64,000 nt of DNA from Pantoea anthophila (GCF_006494375.1 NZ_VHIZ01000056.1:451685-515684); one strand, 5' to 3'; numbered from the stretch's first letter, positions 27,271 through 39,025 are shown. The notes: generated from the sequence alone by a model not told the origin. Made by a program: numbers and translations.

Positions 27271-28440
27271 TTACTGGCCGTCGAGTCCCCGGATAGGCTT
27301 AACGGAAGACCAGGTGCGGCAGGATGGGCAGTGCCAGTAGAGCGCGTGAGCGGTAAAACCACACTTCTGGCAGCGATAGCGCGGCTTGGTGCGAATCTGT
27401 TCACCCACCATGTCACGCAGCACCATCAGGCTCTCTTTGGCCCGGCCATCTTCGGCTTCAAGCAGGTTGAGATCCATCAGGCGATGGAACACCCGCATGG
27501 TGGGATGACGCTGCAACTGACGACTGATGTAGTTCTGGGCCGCCTCTGAACCCTGCTGCTGCTCAACAATATCGGAGAGATAGAGCTCCGCTGCCGCACC
27601 GGTGTTCTCATCGACGCAGCGCTGCAGAAACGCCGCCCAGGCCTCGGGCTGGTTGAGTCGCTGGTAGCAGGTTTCCAGCATCGCCAGTGTTTCACTGACC
27701 AGCTCTTTATCCTGATCCAGCACCCGCTGCAGATGCCCCACCGCACGGGCGAAATCCTCTTTTTCCATCAGGATACGGCCCATCATGATGGAGATGCGGG
27801 CGCTGTTGCGATCGGCCGCCTCCCCTTTCTTCAGCAGGCTTATGGCACGATCCAGGTCGTCGCTGCTCATCGCCTGCAACGCCAGTTCACAGTAGAAGTG
27901 AGCAATTTCGCCTTTCTGTTTCTCTTTGCCGAGCTTAACCAGCCGCTCTGCCACTTCAATCGCCTGCTGCCAGTCGCTGGTGGCCTGATGGATTAACAGC
28001 AGCTGCTGCAACGCCCCCACCCGAAAGTCGGTTTCATCGGTGAGCTGTTTAAACATATCTTCGGCGCGGTCGTACAGGCCCGCCGCCATGTAGTCCCGGC
28101 CCAGTTGCTGCACGGCAAGCAGGCGCTGCTCGTAGCTCAGAGAGGCACTTTCCATTAAAGCCTGATGGATTCGGATGGCGCGGTCTACCTCGCCACGCGA
28201 CCGGAACAGATTGCCCAGTGTGAGGTGTGCTTCTACAGTGCCGCTGTCCTCTTTCAGCATATCCAGAAAGAGGTCGACCGCTTTGTCCTGCTGGTTAGAA
28301 AGCAGGAAGTTTACGCCAGCAACATATTCACGCGAGAGCCTGTTAGCTTCCTGCTGCTTATCCTGATGCGCGCTGCGGCGGCCCATATACCAGCCATACG
28401 CAGCCGCAACCGGCAGTAACAGAAACAGCAATTCATGCAT
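27271..28440 (-). CDS. lapB: LapB (YciM), LPS assembly regulator
   Basis: This 389-residue protein is anchored by an N-terminal membrane helix (LLFLLLPVAAAYGWYMG). A long TPR array covers about residues 35-350. A C-terminal rubredoxin-like metal site follows, with two CxxC pairs (CQKCG and CPSCR). LapB directs degradation of LpxC by FtsH and so limits lipopolysaccharide synthesis. It lies six bases after lapA in the same operon, the conserved arrangement. Confidence 0.96.
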   Translation of the reverse strand: MHELLFLLLPVAAAYGWYMGRRSAHQDKQQEANRLSREYVAGVNFLLSNQQDKAVDLFLDMLKEDSGTVEAHLTLGNLFRSRGEVDRAIRIHQALMESASLSYEQRLLAVQQLGRDYMAAGLYDRAEDMFKQLTDETDFRVGALQQLLLIHQATSDWQQAIEVAERLVKLGKEKQKGEIAHFYCELALQAMSSDDLDRAISLLKKGEAADRNSARISIMMGRILMEKEDFARAVGHLQRVLDQDKELVSETLAMLETCYQRLNQPEAWAAFLQRCVDENTGAAAELYLSDIVEQQQGSEAAQNYISRQLQRHPTMRVFHRLMDLNLLEAEDGRAKESLMVLRDMVGEQIRTKPRYRCQKCGFTAHALYWHCPSCRTWSSVKPIRGLDGQ

Positions 28441-28446
28441 CGGGGA

Positions 28447-28755
28447 TTATTCCCGGCCGGCCGGAGAGGATGGCGTGGTCGCCAGCGCGGTGCTCTGTTC
28501 AATCTGCGTCTGCATACGCTTGATTTTACGGTTGGCATTCGCCAGTGCGACGCGGGTGCGTAACCAGAACAGGCCGCAGATGACCCAGCCGAGGACAAAC
28601 CCTGCGCCAAACAGTGATGCCAGTAAGGTCGAGATGCTGAACTCACCCTGCGCCAGCAGATAGTTAAAAGTAATGACCTGGTCGTTATGCGCGCCTAAGG
28701 TGACGGAAACAATGAAAATGACCAGTACCACTAAAAAAATCAGCAAATATTTCAC
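28447..28755 (-). CDS. lapA: LapA (YciS), membrane partner of LapB
   Basis: The start GTG gives MKYLLIFLVVLVIFIVS and 102 residues, the E. coli length; the frame runs further upstream without an accepted start. Two hydrophobic segments (about 2-22 and 42-65) are followed by a cytoplasmic coiled-coil-like tail. It is cotranscribed with lapB and acts with it in LPS assembly. Confidence 0.93.
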   Translation of the reverse strand: MKYLLIFLVVLVIFIVSVTLGAHNDQVITFNYLLAQGEFSISTLLASLFGAGFVLGWVICGLFWLRTRVALANANRKIKRMQTQIEQSTALATTPSSPAGRE

Positions 28756-28889
28756 AGTGCGTCCTGTTGTGAGGTTGTCAGGTAGAATTATGCCAAAACT
28801 ACAGCAAAAATGCTGCTCCCAGCAGCATTGGCCGAGTCGCTTTTGCGCAAGACCGATCAATAATATGGGGTCTTCGCGGGGAATTACAA

Positions 28890-29648
28890 TCAGGGCTCCC
28901 GCTGTGCCACCTCTTTTTGCTCTTCAGGTGGCAGCGTGAGCGGGCCGCAGACGCGCTGGGCCAGCCAGGTCGCCAGGGTCACCAGTATCCAGGAGATCAC
29001 GGTGGCCATCGCCAGATCGCGAGGCCAGTGCATGCCCAGCAGCATCCGGCTCGCCATGACGCCCGTTGCCCAGAGAAAGATCACCACTACTGTTTTATAG
29101 TGACGGCGCGGCCAGAGCAGCCCTAAGGCCAGCAGCGCCCAGCTGGCCGCAAACATCGTATGGCCTGACGGAAAGGCAAAACCGGTTTCAAAGGCCCAGT
29201 GCCGTTTCAGCCAGCCGGGAATCTGTGTCTCATCGGCGATCAGCGACGTTACCATCTCACCACGCTGTTTGCGCTTCAGTTCATAAAAGGTTTTTTCATC
29301 CAGTCCGTGATGCTGTTCCAGCCAGATGACATAGGGACGCGGCTCCTGGATCTGCTCTTTGATGAAAGATTTGGTGTACTGCCCCGCCAGAATAGTGGCG
29401 TTCATGATCAGCAGCAGCAGGATCGCCGGCTTCAGGCGAAAGCGCAGGCACCAGAGCATCCAGGCGCTCAGCAGCACGCTGGTGACAATGCCCCACGGGC
29501 TGGTGACCGTTTCGGTCATGAAGAACAGCGTTTTCAGCAGGGCGTTGCTTTCGCCGGGTTGCCAGCGCCAGCCGCTAAGCCAGACGGTAACGGGCATGAT
29601 CAGCAGCAGCAGCATTCCCAGGGTGGTACGGCGCGAAATCTTAAACAT
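28890..29648 (-). CDS. pgpB: Phosphatidylglycerophosphatase B
   Basis: This 252-residue PAP2-family inner-membrane phosphatase acts on phosphatidylglycerol phosphate, undecaprenyl pyrophosphate and related lipids. The three catalytic motifs are visible: KEQIQEPRPY, FPSGHT and SRMLLGMHWPRDL. Six membrane helices are predicted. It diverges from ribA. Confidence 0.96.
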   Translation of the reverse strand: MFKISRRTTLGMLLLLIMPVTVWLSGWRWQPGESNALLKTLFFMTETVTSPWGIVTSVLLSAWMLWCLRFRLKPAILLLLIMNATILAGQYTKSFIKEQIQEPRPYVIWLEQHHGLDEKTFYELKRKQRGEMVTSLIADETQIPGWLKRHWAFETGFAFPSGHTMFAASWALLALGLLWPRRHYKTVVVIFLWATGVMASRMLLGMHWPRDLAMATVISWILVTLATWLAQRVCGPLTLPPEEQKEVAQREP

Positions 29649-29826
29649 CTCTTCCCTTATCCCGGTGTCAGGTCACAAAGCATGCATAACTTTAGCTTAA
29701 AAAAGAATAACATACCTGTTGCAGATTGGATAATTGTGCTTTATCAATGCAATTGGTATGAGAGATTACCAGCCCGACTCAGGGTTGTGGCACAATATTG
29801 CACGTTTGTCAGGCCACACTGGCCTG

Positions 29827-29849
29827 TGCACTATCATGATGATAGTGCA
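29827..29849. promoter_or_regulatory. Perfect 23-bp palindrome upstream of ribA
   Basis: Two 11-bp arms, TGCACTATCAT and ATGATAGTGCA, flank a single G. The element ends 25 bases before the ribA ATG. It could be a repressor operator or, if transcribed, a hairpin in the ribA leader. Confidence 0.55.
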
Positions 29850-29874
29850 TCCTCTGAAGGTTCTGGAGAGTCAC

Positions 29875-30468
29875 ATGCAGCTTAAACGGGTGGCAGAAGC
29901 CAAACTGCCCACGCCATGGGGAGATTTCCTGATGGTTGGTTTTGAAGAACTGGCAACCGGACATGACCATGTTGCCCTGGTCTTTGGCGATATTAACGAT
30001 AATGAGCCGGTACTGGCGCGCGTTCACTCCGAATGCCTGACCGGCGACGCACTCTTCAGCCTGCGTTGCGACTGTGGTTTTCAGCTGGAAGCCGCCCTTA
30101 ACGCCATCGCAGAAGAGGGTCGCGGCGTCCTGCTCTATCATCGTCAGGAAGGCCGTAATATCGGTCTGCTGAATAAGATCCGCGCCTATGCGCTGCAGGA
30201 TAAAGGTTACGATACTGTCGAGGCGAACCATCAGCTTGGCTTTGCCGCTGATGAGCGCGACTTTACCCTGTGTGCCGACATGTTCAAACTGCTGGGCGTG
30301 AATGAAGTGCGCCTGCTGACCAACAACCCACGCAAAGTGGAGATCCTCAGCGAAGCCGGGATCAATATCGTGGAGCGTGTGCCGCTGGTTGTCGGCCGTA
30401 ACCCGAAGAATGCGCACTATCTCGACACTAAAGCCGAGAAGATGGGACATCTGCTGCCGAAGTCGTAA
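29875..30468 (+). CDS. ribA: GTP cyclohydrolase II
   Basis: RibA opens the GTP imidazole ring in the first committed step of riboflavin synthesis. The ATG of [15 protein letters not shown] gives 197 residues (E. coli 196); the longer upstream frame is leader. Zinc cysteines C54, C65 and C67 lie in [17 protein letters not shown]. The catalytic GTP-binding stretch [11 protein letters not shown] is intact. GGAG precedes the start. No FMN riboswitch is seen. A palindrome lies just upstream. Confidence 0.97.
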   Translation: MQLKRVAEAKLPTPWGDFLMVGFEELATGHDHVALVFGDINDNEPVLARVHSECLTGDALFSLRCDCGFQLEAALNAIAEEGRGVLLYHRQEGRNIGLLNKIRAYALQDKGYDTVEANHQLGFAADERDFTLCADMFKLLGVNEVRLLTNNPRKVEILSEAGINIVERVPLVVGRNPKNAHYLDTKAEKMGHLLPKS

Positions 30469-30536
30469 GGACTGAGTGCGCTGACGAAGCCACATCCGGG
30501 CGAGCCTGACCGCCATGGCTAACGTAAAGCGCAGGG

Positions 30537-30629
30537 AAGACGGTCAGAAGAGGAAAGCGTCCCGCGCCAGGGACGGCGCGGGCCGAGCGGCCATGGATGG
30601 CTTAAGCGACTTTCCGATCTGACCGTCTT
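30537..30629. repeat. 93-bp structured inverted-repeat element between ribA and acnA
   Basis: Outer arms AAGACGGTCAGA (30537-30548) and TCTGACCGTCTT (30618-30629) are perfect 12-bp complements. Inside them GGAAAGCG and CGACTTTCC can extend the stem with one bulge. An inner hairpin CCCGCGCC-N6-GGCGCGGG is also perfect. The layout resembles a dispersed palindromic intergenic repeat (REP-doublet or MITE type). No second copy is in this window. Confidence 0.6.
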
Positions 30630-30681
30630 ACCTGTGCAGCTCCGGTCTTACAGCAGACTGGAAATTGCTTTTCAGCAAATT

Positions 30682-30706
30682 AAAGCCGGGTTTCCCCGGC
30701 TTTTTT
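30682..30706 (+). terminator. Terminator between ribA and acnA
   Basis: AAAGCCGGG and CCCGGCTTT stem with a short loop and a T-run on the plus strand. It ends ribA transcription. The minus-strand tail is weaker. Confidence 0.82.
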
Positions 30707-30711
30707 GTCAC

Positions 30712-33393
30712 TCAGTTCAGCATGTTGCGAATCACATAGTGCAGGATACCGTCGTTGCGGTAATAGGTCAGCTCATTACCGGTGTCGATGCGACAGCGGG
30801 TATCCAGCTCTTCCTTGCTGCCATCGGCGCGGGTCAGTGTCACTTTAACGCTGCAGCCTGGCGTCAGGGCCTGCAGATTTTCCACGTCGATGCGCTCTTC
30901 GCCCGTCAGTCCCAGGCTTTTGCGGGTCACGCCCTGCGGGAATTCCAGTGGCAGGATACCCATACCAATCAGGTTTGAACGATGAATACGTTCAAACGAT
31001 TCAGCAATGACGACCCTGACCCCCTGCAGACGCGGCCCTTTTGCCGCCCAGTCGCGGCTTGAACCGGAGCCATACTCTTTGCCGGCGATCACGGCCAGCG
31101 GGACACCGTCCGCCTGATACTTCATCGCCGCATCATAGATGGCCAGCTGTTCGCCACTCGGATAGTGTCGGGTATAACCGCCCTCCACACCCGGCACCAT
31201 CTCGTTGCGGATACGGATATTGGCAAAGGTACCGCGCATCATTACCTCATGATTACCGCGCCGCGAACCATAGGAGTTAAAGTCGGTGCGCTCCACGCCG
31301 TGAGAGAGCAGATAGCGTCCGGCCGGACTCTCCGCTTTGATGCTGCCCGCTGGGGAGATATGGTCAGTGGTGACGGAATCACCCAGCACGGCAAGGATCC
31401 GCGCGCCGCGGATATCCTGCACCGGCTTCGGCTCTTTCTCCATATCATCAAAGAAAGGCGACAGCCGGATATAGGTTGACCCTTCGTCCCAGTCGTAAGT
31501 CGCCGCCTCGCTGACTTTGATCTGTTGCCACTCCGGCGTGCCGTCGAAGACTTCAGCGTACTCTTTATGGAACATATCGCTGGTGACCTGCTGCACCGCC
31601 GTGGCAATCTCTTCCGGAGTCGGCCAGATATCTTTCAGGTAGACCGGCTGGCCCTGCTGATCCTTGCCCAGCGGTTCCGTCTGCAGGTTGATCTTCATAT
31701 TACCCGCCAGTGCATACGCCACCACCAGCGGCGGTGACGCCAGCCAGTTGGTTTTGATCAGCGGATGAATACGGCCTTCAAAGTTGCGGTTACCGGAGAG
31801 GACAGCCCCGACGGTAAGATCGCCCGCTTTGATAGCGGACTCGATTTCATCTTTCAGCGGCCCGGAGTTACCAATACAGGTGGTGCAGCCATAGCCGACC
31901 AGGTTGAAGCCCAGCTTATCCAGCCACGGGGTCAGCTGCGCCACGGCCAGATAGTCTGACACCACTTTAGAACCGGGAGCCAGGGAGGCTTTGACCCATG
32001 GCTGACGTTTCAGGCCACGCTCAACCGCTTTTTTCGCCAGTAAACCGGCCGCCATCAGCACGCTGGGGTTAGAGGTGTTGGTACAGGAGGTGATTGCACT
32101 GATTACCACGGCACCGTCGGAGAGAGTATGTGTCAGCCCGCTATCACTGTCGGTATAGGTGACATTTTTATGGGGTTTCTGCGCCTGGTTCACTTCCAGC
32201 TCGTTGCTGGCATCAAACGCGGCAGGCACATCTCCCAGCGACACCCGATCCTGCGGACGTTTGGGTCCGGCGAGGCTGGACTCCACGTCATTCATATCCA
32301 GCGCCAGAGAGCTGGTAAAGCGCGGCTCATCCCCGGCATGACGCCACAGGCCCTGCGCTTTGGCATAGGCCTCCACCAGCGCGACCTGCTCAGCATCACG
32401 CCCCGTCAGCGTCATATAGCTCAGGGTGACATCATCCACCGGGAAGAATCCGCAGGTTGCACCATACTCGGGTGCCATATTGGCAATGGTGGCGCGGTCA
32501 GCCAGGGGCAGATCGGCCAGGCCATCGCCATAGAACTCAACAAATTTGCCGACCACACCATGCTTACGCAGCATCTGGGTCACGGTCAGAACCAGGTCGG
32601 TTGCCGTGATGCCGGCACGCAGTTTGCCGGTCAGCTTAAAGCCAACCACATCCGGGATCAGCATAGAAACCGGCTGACCGAGCATGGCCGCTTCAGCTTC
32701 AATCCCCCCTACTCCCCATCCCAGCACGCCCAGCGCGTTGATCATGGTGGTGTGGGAATCCGTACCGACCAGCGTATCGGGCCAGGCATACTCTTCACCG
32801 TTCAGGGTTTCATGCCAGATTGCCTTGCCGAGATACTCCAGGTTCACCTGGTGACAGATACCGGTGCCCGGCGGCACGACGCGGAATTTATCGAACGCTT
32901 TTTGCCCCCAGCGGAGAAAGACGTAGCGTTCATGGTTACGCTCCATCTCCAGCCGGACGTTCTCTTCAAACGCATCATCGTCGCCAAAATGGTCAACCGT
33001 CACGGAGTGGTCAATCACCAGATCGACCGGCGACAAGGGGTTCACCTTCGCGACGTCGCCGCCCAGCCGGTTCACCGCTTCGCGCATGGCGGCCAGGTCA
33101 ACGACGGCCGGCACGCCGGTAAAATCCTGCATCAGAACACGGGCTGGCCGGTAGGCAATTTCGCGATCGGCATGCGCCTCTTTTTGCCAGTCAACCAGCG
33201 CCTGGATATCCTCCGCGGTGACGGAGTCGCCATCCTGCCAGCGCAGCAGGTTTTCCAGCAGAACTTTGAGCGATTTCGGCAGGTTATCGATATTGCCGAG
33301 GTGTTGAGCAGCGCGGGGAAGACTGAAGATATGATATTTTTTGCTGTCGACCTGCAGTATTTCCTGACTCTGCTCGCGTAGGGTAGACGACAT
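30712..33393 (-). CDS. acnA: Aconitate hydratase A
   Basis: A 4Fe-4S aconitase of the TCA cycle (citrate to isocitrate); AcnA is the stable stress and stationary-phase isozyme. The start [13 protein letters not shown] is chosen because GGAGG sits immediately upstream; it gives 893 residues (E. coli 891). Cluster cysteines are in SCTNTSNP and [11 protein letters not shown]. It ends against the convergent ribA. Confidence 0.98.
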   Translation of the reverse strand: MSSTLREQSQEILQVDSKKYHIFSLPRAAQHLGNIDNLPKSLKVLLENLLRWQDGDSVTAEDIQALVDWQKEAHADREIAYRPARVLMQDFTGVPAVVDLAAMREAVNRLGGDVAKVNPLSPVDLVIDHSVTVDHFGDDDAFEENVRLEMERNHERYVFLRWGQKAFDKFRVVPPGTGICHQVNLEYLGKAIWHETLNGEEYAWPDTLVGTDSHTTMINALGVLGWGVGGIEAEAAMLGQPVSMLIPDVVGFKLTGKLRAGITATDLVLTVTQMLRKHGVVGKFVEFYGDGLADLPLADRATIANMAPEYGATCGFFPVDDVTLSYMTLTGRDAEQVALVEAYAKAQGLWRHAGDEPRFTSSLALDMNDVESSLAGPKRPQDRVSLGDVPAAFDASNELEVNQAQKPHKNVTYTDSDSGLTHTLSDGAVVISAITSCTNTSNPSVLMAAGLLAKKAVERGLKRQPWVKASLAPGSKVVSDYLAVAQLTPWLDKLGFNLVGYGCTTCIGNSGPLKDEIESAIKAGDLTVGAVLSGNRNFEGRIHPLIKTNWLASPPLVVAYALAGNMKINLQTEPLGKDQQGQPVYLKDIWPTPEEIATAVQQVTSDMFHKEYAEVFDGTPEWQQIKVSEAATYDWDEGSTYIRLSPFFDDMEKEPKPVQDIRGARILAVLGDSVTTDHISPAGSIKAESPAGRYLLSHGVERTDFNSYGSRRGNHEVMMRGTFANIRIRNEMVPGVEGGYTRHYPSGEQLAIYDAAMKYQADGVPLAVIAGKEYGSGSSRDWAAKGPRLQGVRVVIAESFERIHRSNLIGMGILPLEFPQGVTRKSLGLTGEERIDVENLQALTPGCSVKVTLTRADGSKEELDTRCRIDTGNELTYYRNDGILHYVIRNMLN

Positions 33394-33516
33394 AGCTCCT
33401 CCTTTCATTCATGGTCTTTAAACCTTAGAGAGACAAAGGTTTATGTTAAAGATAGTCCACAAATTCGTTAACGTTTTGATTACAACACAAATTGCTACAA
33501 TCGCCCATAAACGAAA

Positions 33517-33541
33517 ATGCCCCGTGAAAATCACGAGGCAT
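33517..33541 (-). terminator. Probable terminator after ymiC
   Basis: An 11-base imperfect stem (ATGCCCCGTGA / TCACGAGGCAT, one mismatch) is followed on the minus strand by TTTTCGTTT. It separates ymiC from acnA. Confidence 0.6.
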
Positions 33542-33565
33542 CATAAAAAGGGGAGGTAATTCAGA

Positions 33566-33649
33566 TTAAAGCGTTATCCACACCGCCGCAGACCAGAACG
33601 CAAAGGAGAACGCATACGCGCTAAGCCAGGACATTTTAATCATATTCAT
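33566..33649 (-). CDS. ymiC: YmiC-like small membrane protein
   Basis: A 27-residue ORF begins MNMIKMSWLSAYAFSFAFW, with AGGAG upstream. The hydrophobic stretch SWLSAYAFSFAFWSAAVWI would form one membrane helix. E. coli has the tiny ymiC gene in the same place between yciX and acnA, which is the main reason for the name. It is too short for routine gene calling. Confidence 0.65.
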   Translation of the reverse strand: MNMIKMSWLSAYAFSFAFWSAAVWITL

Positions 33650-33809
33650 TTGGTTCACTCCTTCGCCGGAATCGGGCGTAAAAGTTTTTTGCGGTCACCT
33701 TACTCTGGCGACACCCTTGGGTCGTACTGGATGTGGAAAGGGGCATTTATAAAAGCCCGCCGGAATGTCCGGTAATAAAAGAGCGGTGACTAAAGAGAGT
33801 CAGACAACG

Positions 33810-33989
33810 TTATTTAGTTTCAGGCTGCAGAAACGACTCAATAAAAAGTCGCTGGTTATCACTCAAATCCCATGACTCGGGGATAGACACTTTCTCGTCC
33901 TTTGCAAGCGGCTCTTTCGCTTTGCAGCTGACCGGCTTGGTCTGACGCGCCGTCAGAGAACGTTTATGGCTGAGTGTGTTTGCCCACAT
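33810..33989 (-). CDS. yciX: YciX-like small protein
   Basis: A 59-residue ORF (start MWANTLSHKRSL) begins four bases after the ymiA stop, so coupling is likely. It is basic at the N-terminus and ends in SWDLSDNQRLFIESFLQPE. The position between ymiA and acnA matches E. coli yciX. No function is known. Confidence 0.6.
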   Translation of the reverse strand: MWANTLSHKRSLTARQTKPVSCKAKEPLAKDEKVSIPESWDLSDNQRLFIESFLQPETK

Positions 33990-33993
33990 GGCT

Positions 33994-34152
33994 TTAGCCC
34001 CAGATACGCCAAATCATTAACGCGACAACCACCCAGAACAGCGCAGAGGCAGCGAATACGGTTAACCAGGCTTTGCGACGGGTGTTACCAGTACGCTCAA
34101 CCTTGGTGCTTTTTACCGGGAAACCCGGTTCTACAGTCAGTCGTGTATTCAT
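33994..34152 (-). CDS. ymiA: YmiA small membrane protein
   Basis: A 52-residue ORF whose C-terminal half, RKAWLTVFAASALFWVVVAL then MIWRIWG, closely matches E. coli YmiA. One membrane helix and a basic N-terminal half are predicted. It lies between cysB and yciX as in E. coli. Function unknown. Confidence 0.8.
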   Translation of the reverse strand: MNTRLTVEPGFPVKSTKVERTGNTRRKAWLTVFAASALFWVVVALMIWRIWG

Positions 34153-34598
34153 AGTTTCTGATAATCACTCTCAACAAAATGATTGATAACAACGATTAAG
34201 ATTTAGGAGGAATCCTAAACGCGTTAAGGCCAAAAATCCAGTTATTTTTATTGAGTAAAACGATTAACGGTATTAATCAATAGTCTTAAATAACGCCAGA
34301 AATCATTAACAGCGGAACCACTCTTTAATTAAATGAAGCACTAATCAATTTGAGTTAATTCCATTTCAGATCCATTTAAAACTAAAGAGCAAACCCCAGA
34401 GCCTGATGTTTACTGGCTTCCAACATAGGCGGTTAACTGGAGTATGGGAATAATCCTGGCATGTCGCAAAGTGACATAGTTAAAAATGTGTTGTGATTCG
34501 CATTTAAGAAAGCCGAACCGGAAAACATGTGATCAATGTTTCATTTACAAAAAAATCATAAAAACTTTCAGTCTCATCTGGCGCTAAAGGCTGGCAAC
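34153..34598. other. AT-rich cysB-ymiA intergenic region
   Basis: No gene is supported in about 445 bases. It should hold the ymiA-yciX-ymiC promoter. TTAGGA-GGAA-TCCTAA at 34203-34218 is a perfect 6-bp inverted repeat, of unknown meaning. Confidence 0.5.
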
Positions 34599-34623
34599 AA
34601 AAAAGGCTGCACCAGGCAGCCTT
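34599..34623 (-). terminator. Terminator of cysB
   Basis: On the minus strand AAGGCTGC-N5-GCAGCCTT is followed by TTTT, 25 bases after the cysB stop. Confidence 0.9.
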
Positions 34624-34647
34624 ATGTTGTCGCGCAGGGGGTAAACC

Positions 34648-35718
<1,071 letters not shown>

Positions 35719-35775
35719 CTATAACAACTATATCAGTTTAAGTGTGAGAATAGAACGGATTGATATAAGGCTCAG

Positions 35776-35799
35776 AAAAAGGCCAGCGAACGCTGGCCT
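35776..35799 (-). terminator. Terminator of topA
   Basis: A 9-bp perfect stem (AGGCCAGCG / CGCTGGCCT) with a two-base centre and a T-run on the minus strand. Confidence 0.9.
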
Positions 35800-35806
35800 G
35801 ATAAGA

Positions 35807-38404
35807 TTACTTTTTCGCTTCCTGCCATTGGCCATCAATAAAGAAGGCTGACCAGCCGGTGGCTTTACCCTCTTTTTCTGAGGAGACATACTGCTGCTTA
35901 GTCTTGCGGCTGAACCGCACCAGCGTTTTATTCCCTTCCGGATCGGCGACCGGCGCATCTGCCAGATATTTCAGCTTCTCAGGCAGACGATCTTTGAAGC
36001 GCAGCAGCTCTTCCACCAGCGGCGCACGGGTTTCGCGCGATTTCGGGAACGTATTGGCTGCCAGGAAGACGCCCGCCGCCCCGTCGCGCAACACGAAGTA
36101 GGCATCTGACTTCTCACACGCCAGCTCAGGCAGCGGCACCGGATCTTCTTTCGGTGGCGCCACTTCCCCACTGCGCAGAATTTTGCGGGTGTTTTTGCAC
36201 TCTTCGTTGGTACACGCCATGTACTTGCCAAAGCGTCCCATCTTCAGATGCATCTCCGAACCGCACTTCTCGCACTCTACGACCGGGCCGTCATAACCCT
36301 TAATGCGGAACTCGCCTTTCTCGATTTCGTACCCATCACACTCCGGGTTATTACCACAGACGTGCAGTTTGCGTTCATTGTCGATCAGGTAGCTGTCCAT
36401 CGCTGTGCCGCACTTCTGGCAGCGACGACGGGCACGCAGGGCGTTGGTTTCGGCATCGTCCCCTTCCAGAATGTTCAGAACTTCGTTTTCCGGAATCAGG
36501 TTGATGGTCTGCTTGCAGCGCTCTTTCGGGGGCAGCGCATAGCCGGAACAGCCCAGGAAGACACCGGTACTGGCGGTGCGGATCCCCATCGGACGACTAC
36601 AGGTCGGACAGTCAATCGAGGTCAGCACCATCTGATTGGGCTGCATGCCGCCCTCTTCAGGATGTTTTTCAGCCTTTTCAAGCTGCTCGGTAAAGTCGCT
36701 GAAGAAGTGGTCCAGCACCGCTTTCCATTTCGCCTGGTTATTGGCGACCTGGTCCAGGCTGTCCTCCATGCGCGCGGTGAAATCGTAGTTCATCAGCTCG
36801 CGGAAGTTCTCTTCCAGACGATCGGTGACGATTTCACCCATTTTTTCCGCATAGAAACGGCGGTTTTCTACCCGGACATAGCCACGATCCTGAATGGTCG
36901 AAGTAATGGCGGCGTAGGTCGACGGACGGCCGATACCGCGCTTCTCCAGCTCACGCACCAGCGAGGCTTCGCTGAAGCGTGCCGGTGGCTTGGTGAAGTG
37001 CTGACCCGGCAGCAACTGTTGCAGGTCGAGGCTATCCCCCACACTGACCGCAGGCAGCGTGCGATCTTCATCGTTCTTACGCAGCGCAGGCATCACTTTA
37101 GTCCAGCCGTCGAAGCGCAGAATACGGCCTTTCGCTTTGAGTTTAAACTCACCGGCGGCGGCCGTGATGGTGCTGGAATCATATTTGGCCGGGGTCATCT
37201 GGCAGGCGACAAACTGACGCCAGATCAGCTGATAGAGCTTCTGCGCATCCGCTTCCATATCCTTCAGTTTTTCCGCCACGACTTCCACATCGGAAGGACG
37301 AATCGCTTCGTGCGCTTCCTGAGAGTTCTCTTTGCTGGCGTAAGTGACGGGGCTGTCTGGCAGATATTTTTTACCGAAGTTGTTTTCGATGTAGCCCCGC
37401 GCCATGGCCACCGCATCCTGACTCAGGTTGGTCGAATCGGTACGCATGTAAGTGATGTGACCCGCTTCATAGAGGCGCTGCGCCATCATCATGGTCTTTT
37501 TAACGCCAAAGCCCAGACGGGTGCTGGCCGCCTGCTGTAGCGTCGAGGTGATATAGGGCGCACCCGGCTTACTGCTGGTCGGCTTATCTTCACGATCCAC
37601 AATTTCAAAGCGCGCTTTTTCCAGCAGCGCCACTGCGGCGTAAGTTTCGTCACGGTTGACCGGGCGGAACACCTTGTCGCCTCGGTGTGTCACATCCATC
37701 GACAGCTCATCGCCGTTTGGCGTGGTCAGCGCGGCATTAACTTCCCAGTACTCTTCGGGAACAAAGGCTTTAATTTCACGTTCACGTTCCACTACCAGGC
37801 GAACGGCCACTGACTGCACACGACCGGCTGAGAGGCCACGGGCGATCTTTTTCCACAGCAGCGGTGACACCATGTAGCCCACCACGCGGTCCATAAAGCG
37901 GCGCGCCTGCTGAGCATTGACCCGGTCGATATTGAGTTCGCCCGGCTTTTCAAACGCCTGACGAATCGCATTTTTGGTAATTTCGTTGAACACCACGCGG
38001 CTGAAGCGTGAGTCATCGCCTCCGATCACTTCCCGCAGGTGCCAGGCAATGGCTTCCCCTTCGCGGTCAAGGTCGGTTGCGAGATAGATGTGGTCAGCAT
38101 TGGCGGCCAGCGCCTTCAGTTCTGCCACCACCTTCTCTTTGCCGGGCAGGATCTGATAATCCGCTTCCCAGCCATGATAGGGGTCAACACCCATGCGGCT
38201 GACGAGGGCGGCTTTCTCATCTTTTTTAACTTTTTTGACTTTCTTATCTGTCGAGGCGTCAGCACTTTTCTTTGCGGTTGAACCACTGGTCGGCAGATCC
38301 CGGATATGACCCACGCTGGATTTCACCACGTAGTCATTGCCCAGATATTTATTGATTGTTTTGGCCTTTGCCGGGGACTCAACAATAACGAGTGCTTTAC
38401 CCAT
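35807..38404 (-). CDS. topA: DNA topoisomerase I
   Basis: Type IA topoisomerase that relaxes negative supercoils; 865 residues, same as E. coli. The Toprim domain starts [15 protein letters not shown] and contains the acidic triad in [13 protein letters not shown]. The active-site tyrosine is in [13 protein letters not shown] near residue 319. Three four-cysteine zinc fingers follow (CPTC, CQKC and CEKC pairs), then the C-terminal DNA-binding region. It stands next to cysB as in E. coli. Confidence 0.98.
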   Translation of the reverse strand: MGKALVIVESPAKAKTINKYLGNDYVVKSSVGHIRDLPTSGSTAKKSADASTDKKVKKVKKDEKAALVSRMGVDPYHGWEADYQILPGKEKVVAELKALAANADHIYLATDLDREGEAIAWHLREVIGGDDSRFSRVVFNEITKNAIRQAFEKPGELNIDRVNAQQARRFMDRVVGYMVSPLLWKKIARGLSAGRVQSVAVRLVVEREREIKAFVPEEYWEVNAALTTPNGDELSMDVTHRGDKVFRPVNRDETYAAVALLEKARFEIVDREDKPTSSKPGAPYITSTLQQAASTRLGFGVKKTMMMAQRLYEAGHITYMRTDSTNLSQDAVAMARGYIENNFGKKYLPDSPVTYASKENSQEAHEAIRPSDVEVVAEKLKDMEADAQKLYQLIWRQFVACQMTPAKYDSSTITAAAGEFKLKAKGRILRFDGWTKVMPALRKNDEDRTLPAVSVGDSLDLQQLLPGQHFTKPPARFSEASLVRELEKRGIGRPSTYAAITSTIQDRGYVRVENRRFYAEKMGEIVTDRLEENFRELMNYDFTARMEDSLDQVANNQAKWKAVLDHFFSDFTEQLEKAEKHPEEGGMQPNQMVLTSIDCPTCSRPMGIRTASTGVFLGCSGYALPPKERCKQTINLIPENEVLNILEGDDAETNALRARRRCQKCGTAMDSYLIDNERKLHVCGNNPECDGYEIEKGEFRIKGYDGPVVECEKCGSEMHLKMGRFGKYMACTNEECKNTRKILRSGEVAPPKEDPVPLPELACEKSDAYFVLRDGAAGVFLAANTFPKSRETRAPLVEELLRFKDRLPEKLKYLADAPVADPEGNKTLVRFSRKTKQQYVSSEKEGKATGWSAFFIDGQWQEAKK

Positions 38405-38776
38405 ATTTACCTTTACCTAATGAAAACATCCTGCTTAACGGGAGAGGATTGGATGCCCAAAAACCCATCGGGTTCAATATTGCTGCGCCTGTCTAACATT
38501 TCAAGGCGGAGGGGTCAATCTCAGAACAGATGATCCGGCTAAATGCAACTGCATGATAAAGCATGATTTTTCCATCTGAACTCTTCGCACATCCTGGTGC
38601 AAAATCCCTGAAATCGGAATCGCCCACACTCTACCTGATAAAATCTGTTACGCAACTTAATTAGCATTCAGCCCGTCGTTACGCCAGGTTTTCATCGGTC
38701 AGGGCGGGTTGTCATGCCAGCAGACTCGTCAGTAATATAGAAAGGATTCGAGTGCTGTCAAAAAAGGAGCAAATAA
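38405..38776. other. topA-yciN divergent region
   Basis: No gene is supported in these 372 bases. It should hold the topA promoters (minus) and the yciN promoter (plus). I could not place them with confidence. Confidence 0.5.
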
Positions 38777-39025
38777 ATGCAGACACCGACCCAGGCTATT
38801 TCCCGCCAGGCGTTGCTGGAAAAGGCCAACGCCCTGATTAAAGAACATGATGATTATTTAGCGGGCATGCAGGCGGATGACGTCAGTCAGCAGGGTGATG
38901 TGCTGGTTTTTCGCGGCCCGTTTTTTCTCGACGATCAGGGATTGCCGACGGCTAAAACCACAGCGGTGTTTAACGTCTTCAAACATCTCGCGGTGGTCCT
39001 GTCGCCGCACTATCACCTGGAATAA
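38777..39025 (+). CDS. yciN: YciN family protein
   Basis: An 82-residue soluble protein; AAGGAG lies eight bases before the ATG. The C-terminal [24 protein letters not shown] is characteristic of the DUF2498 family. Its function is not established. It keeps its E. coli place between topA and sohB. Confidence 0.94.
   Translation: MQTPTQAISRQALLEKANALIKEHDDYLAGMQADDVSQQGDVLVFRGPFFLDDQGLPTAKTTAVFNVFKHLAVVLSPHYHLE

Noticed and set aside
32128..33381. 417-codon plus-strand frame inside acnA
   Set aside because: It is the reverse-frame shadow of a highly conserved aconitase and has no start signals of its own.
34170..34195. Fur-like sequence upstream of ymiA (ATGATTGATAAC)
   Set aside because: Only a partial match in an AT-rich region where such matches arise by chance.
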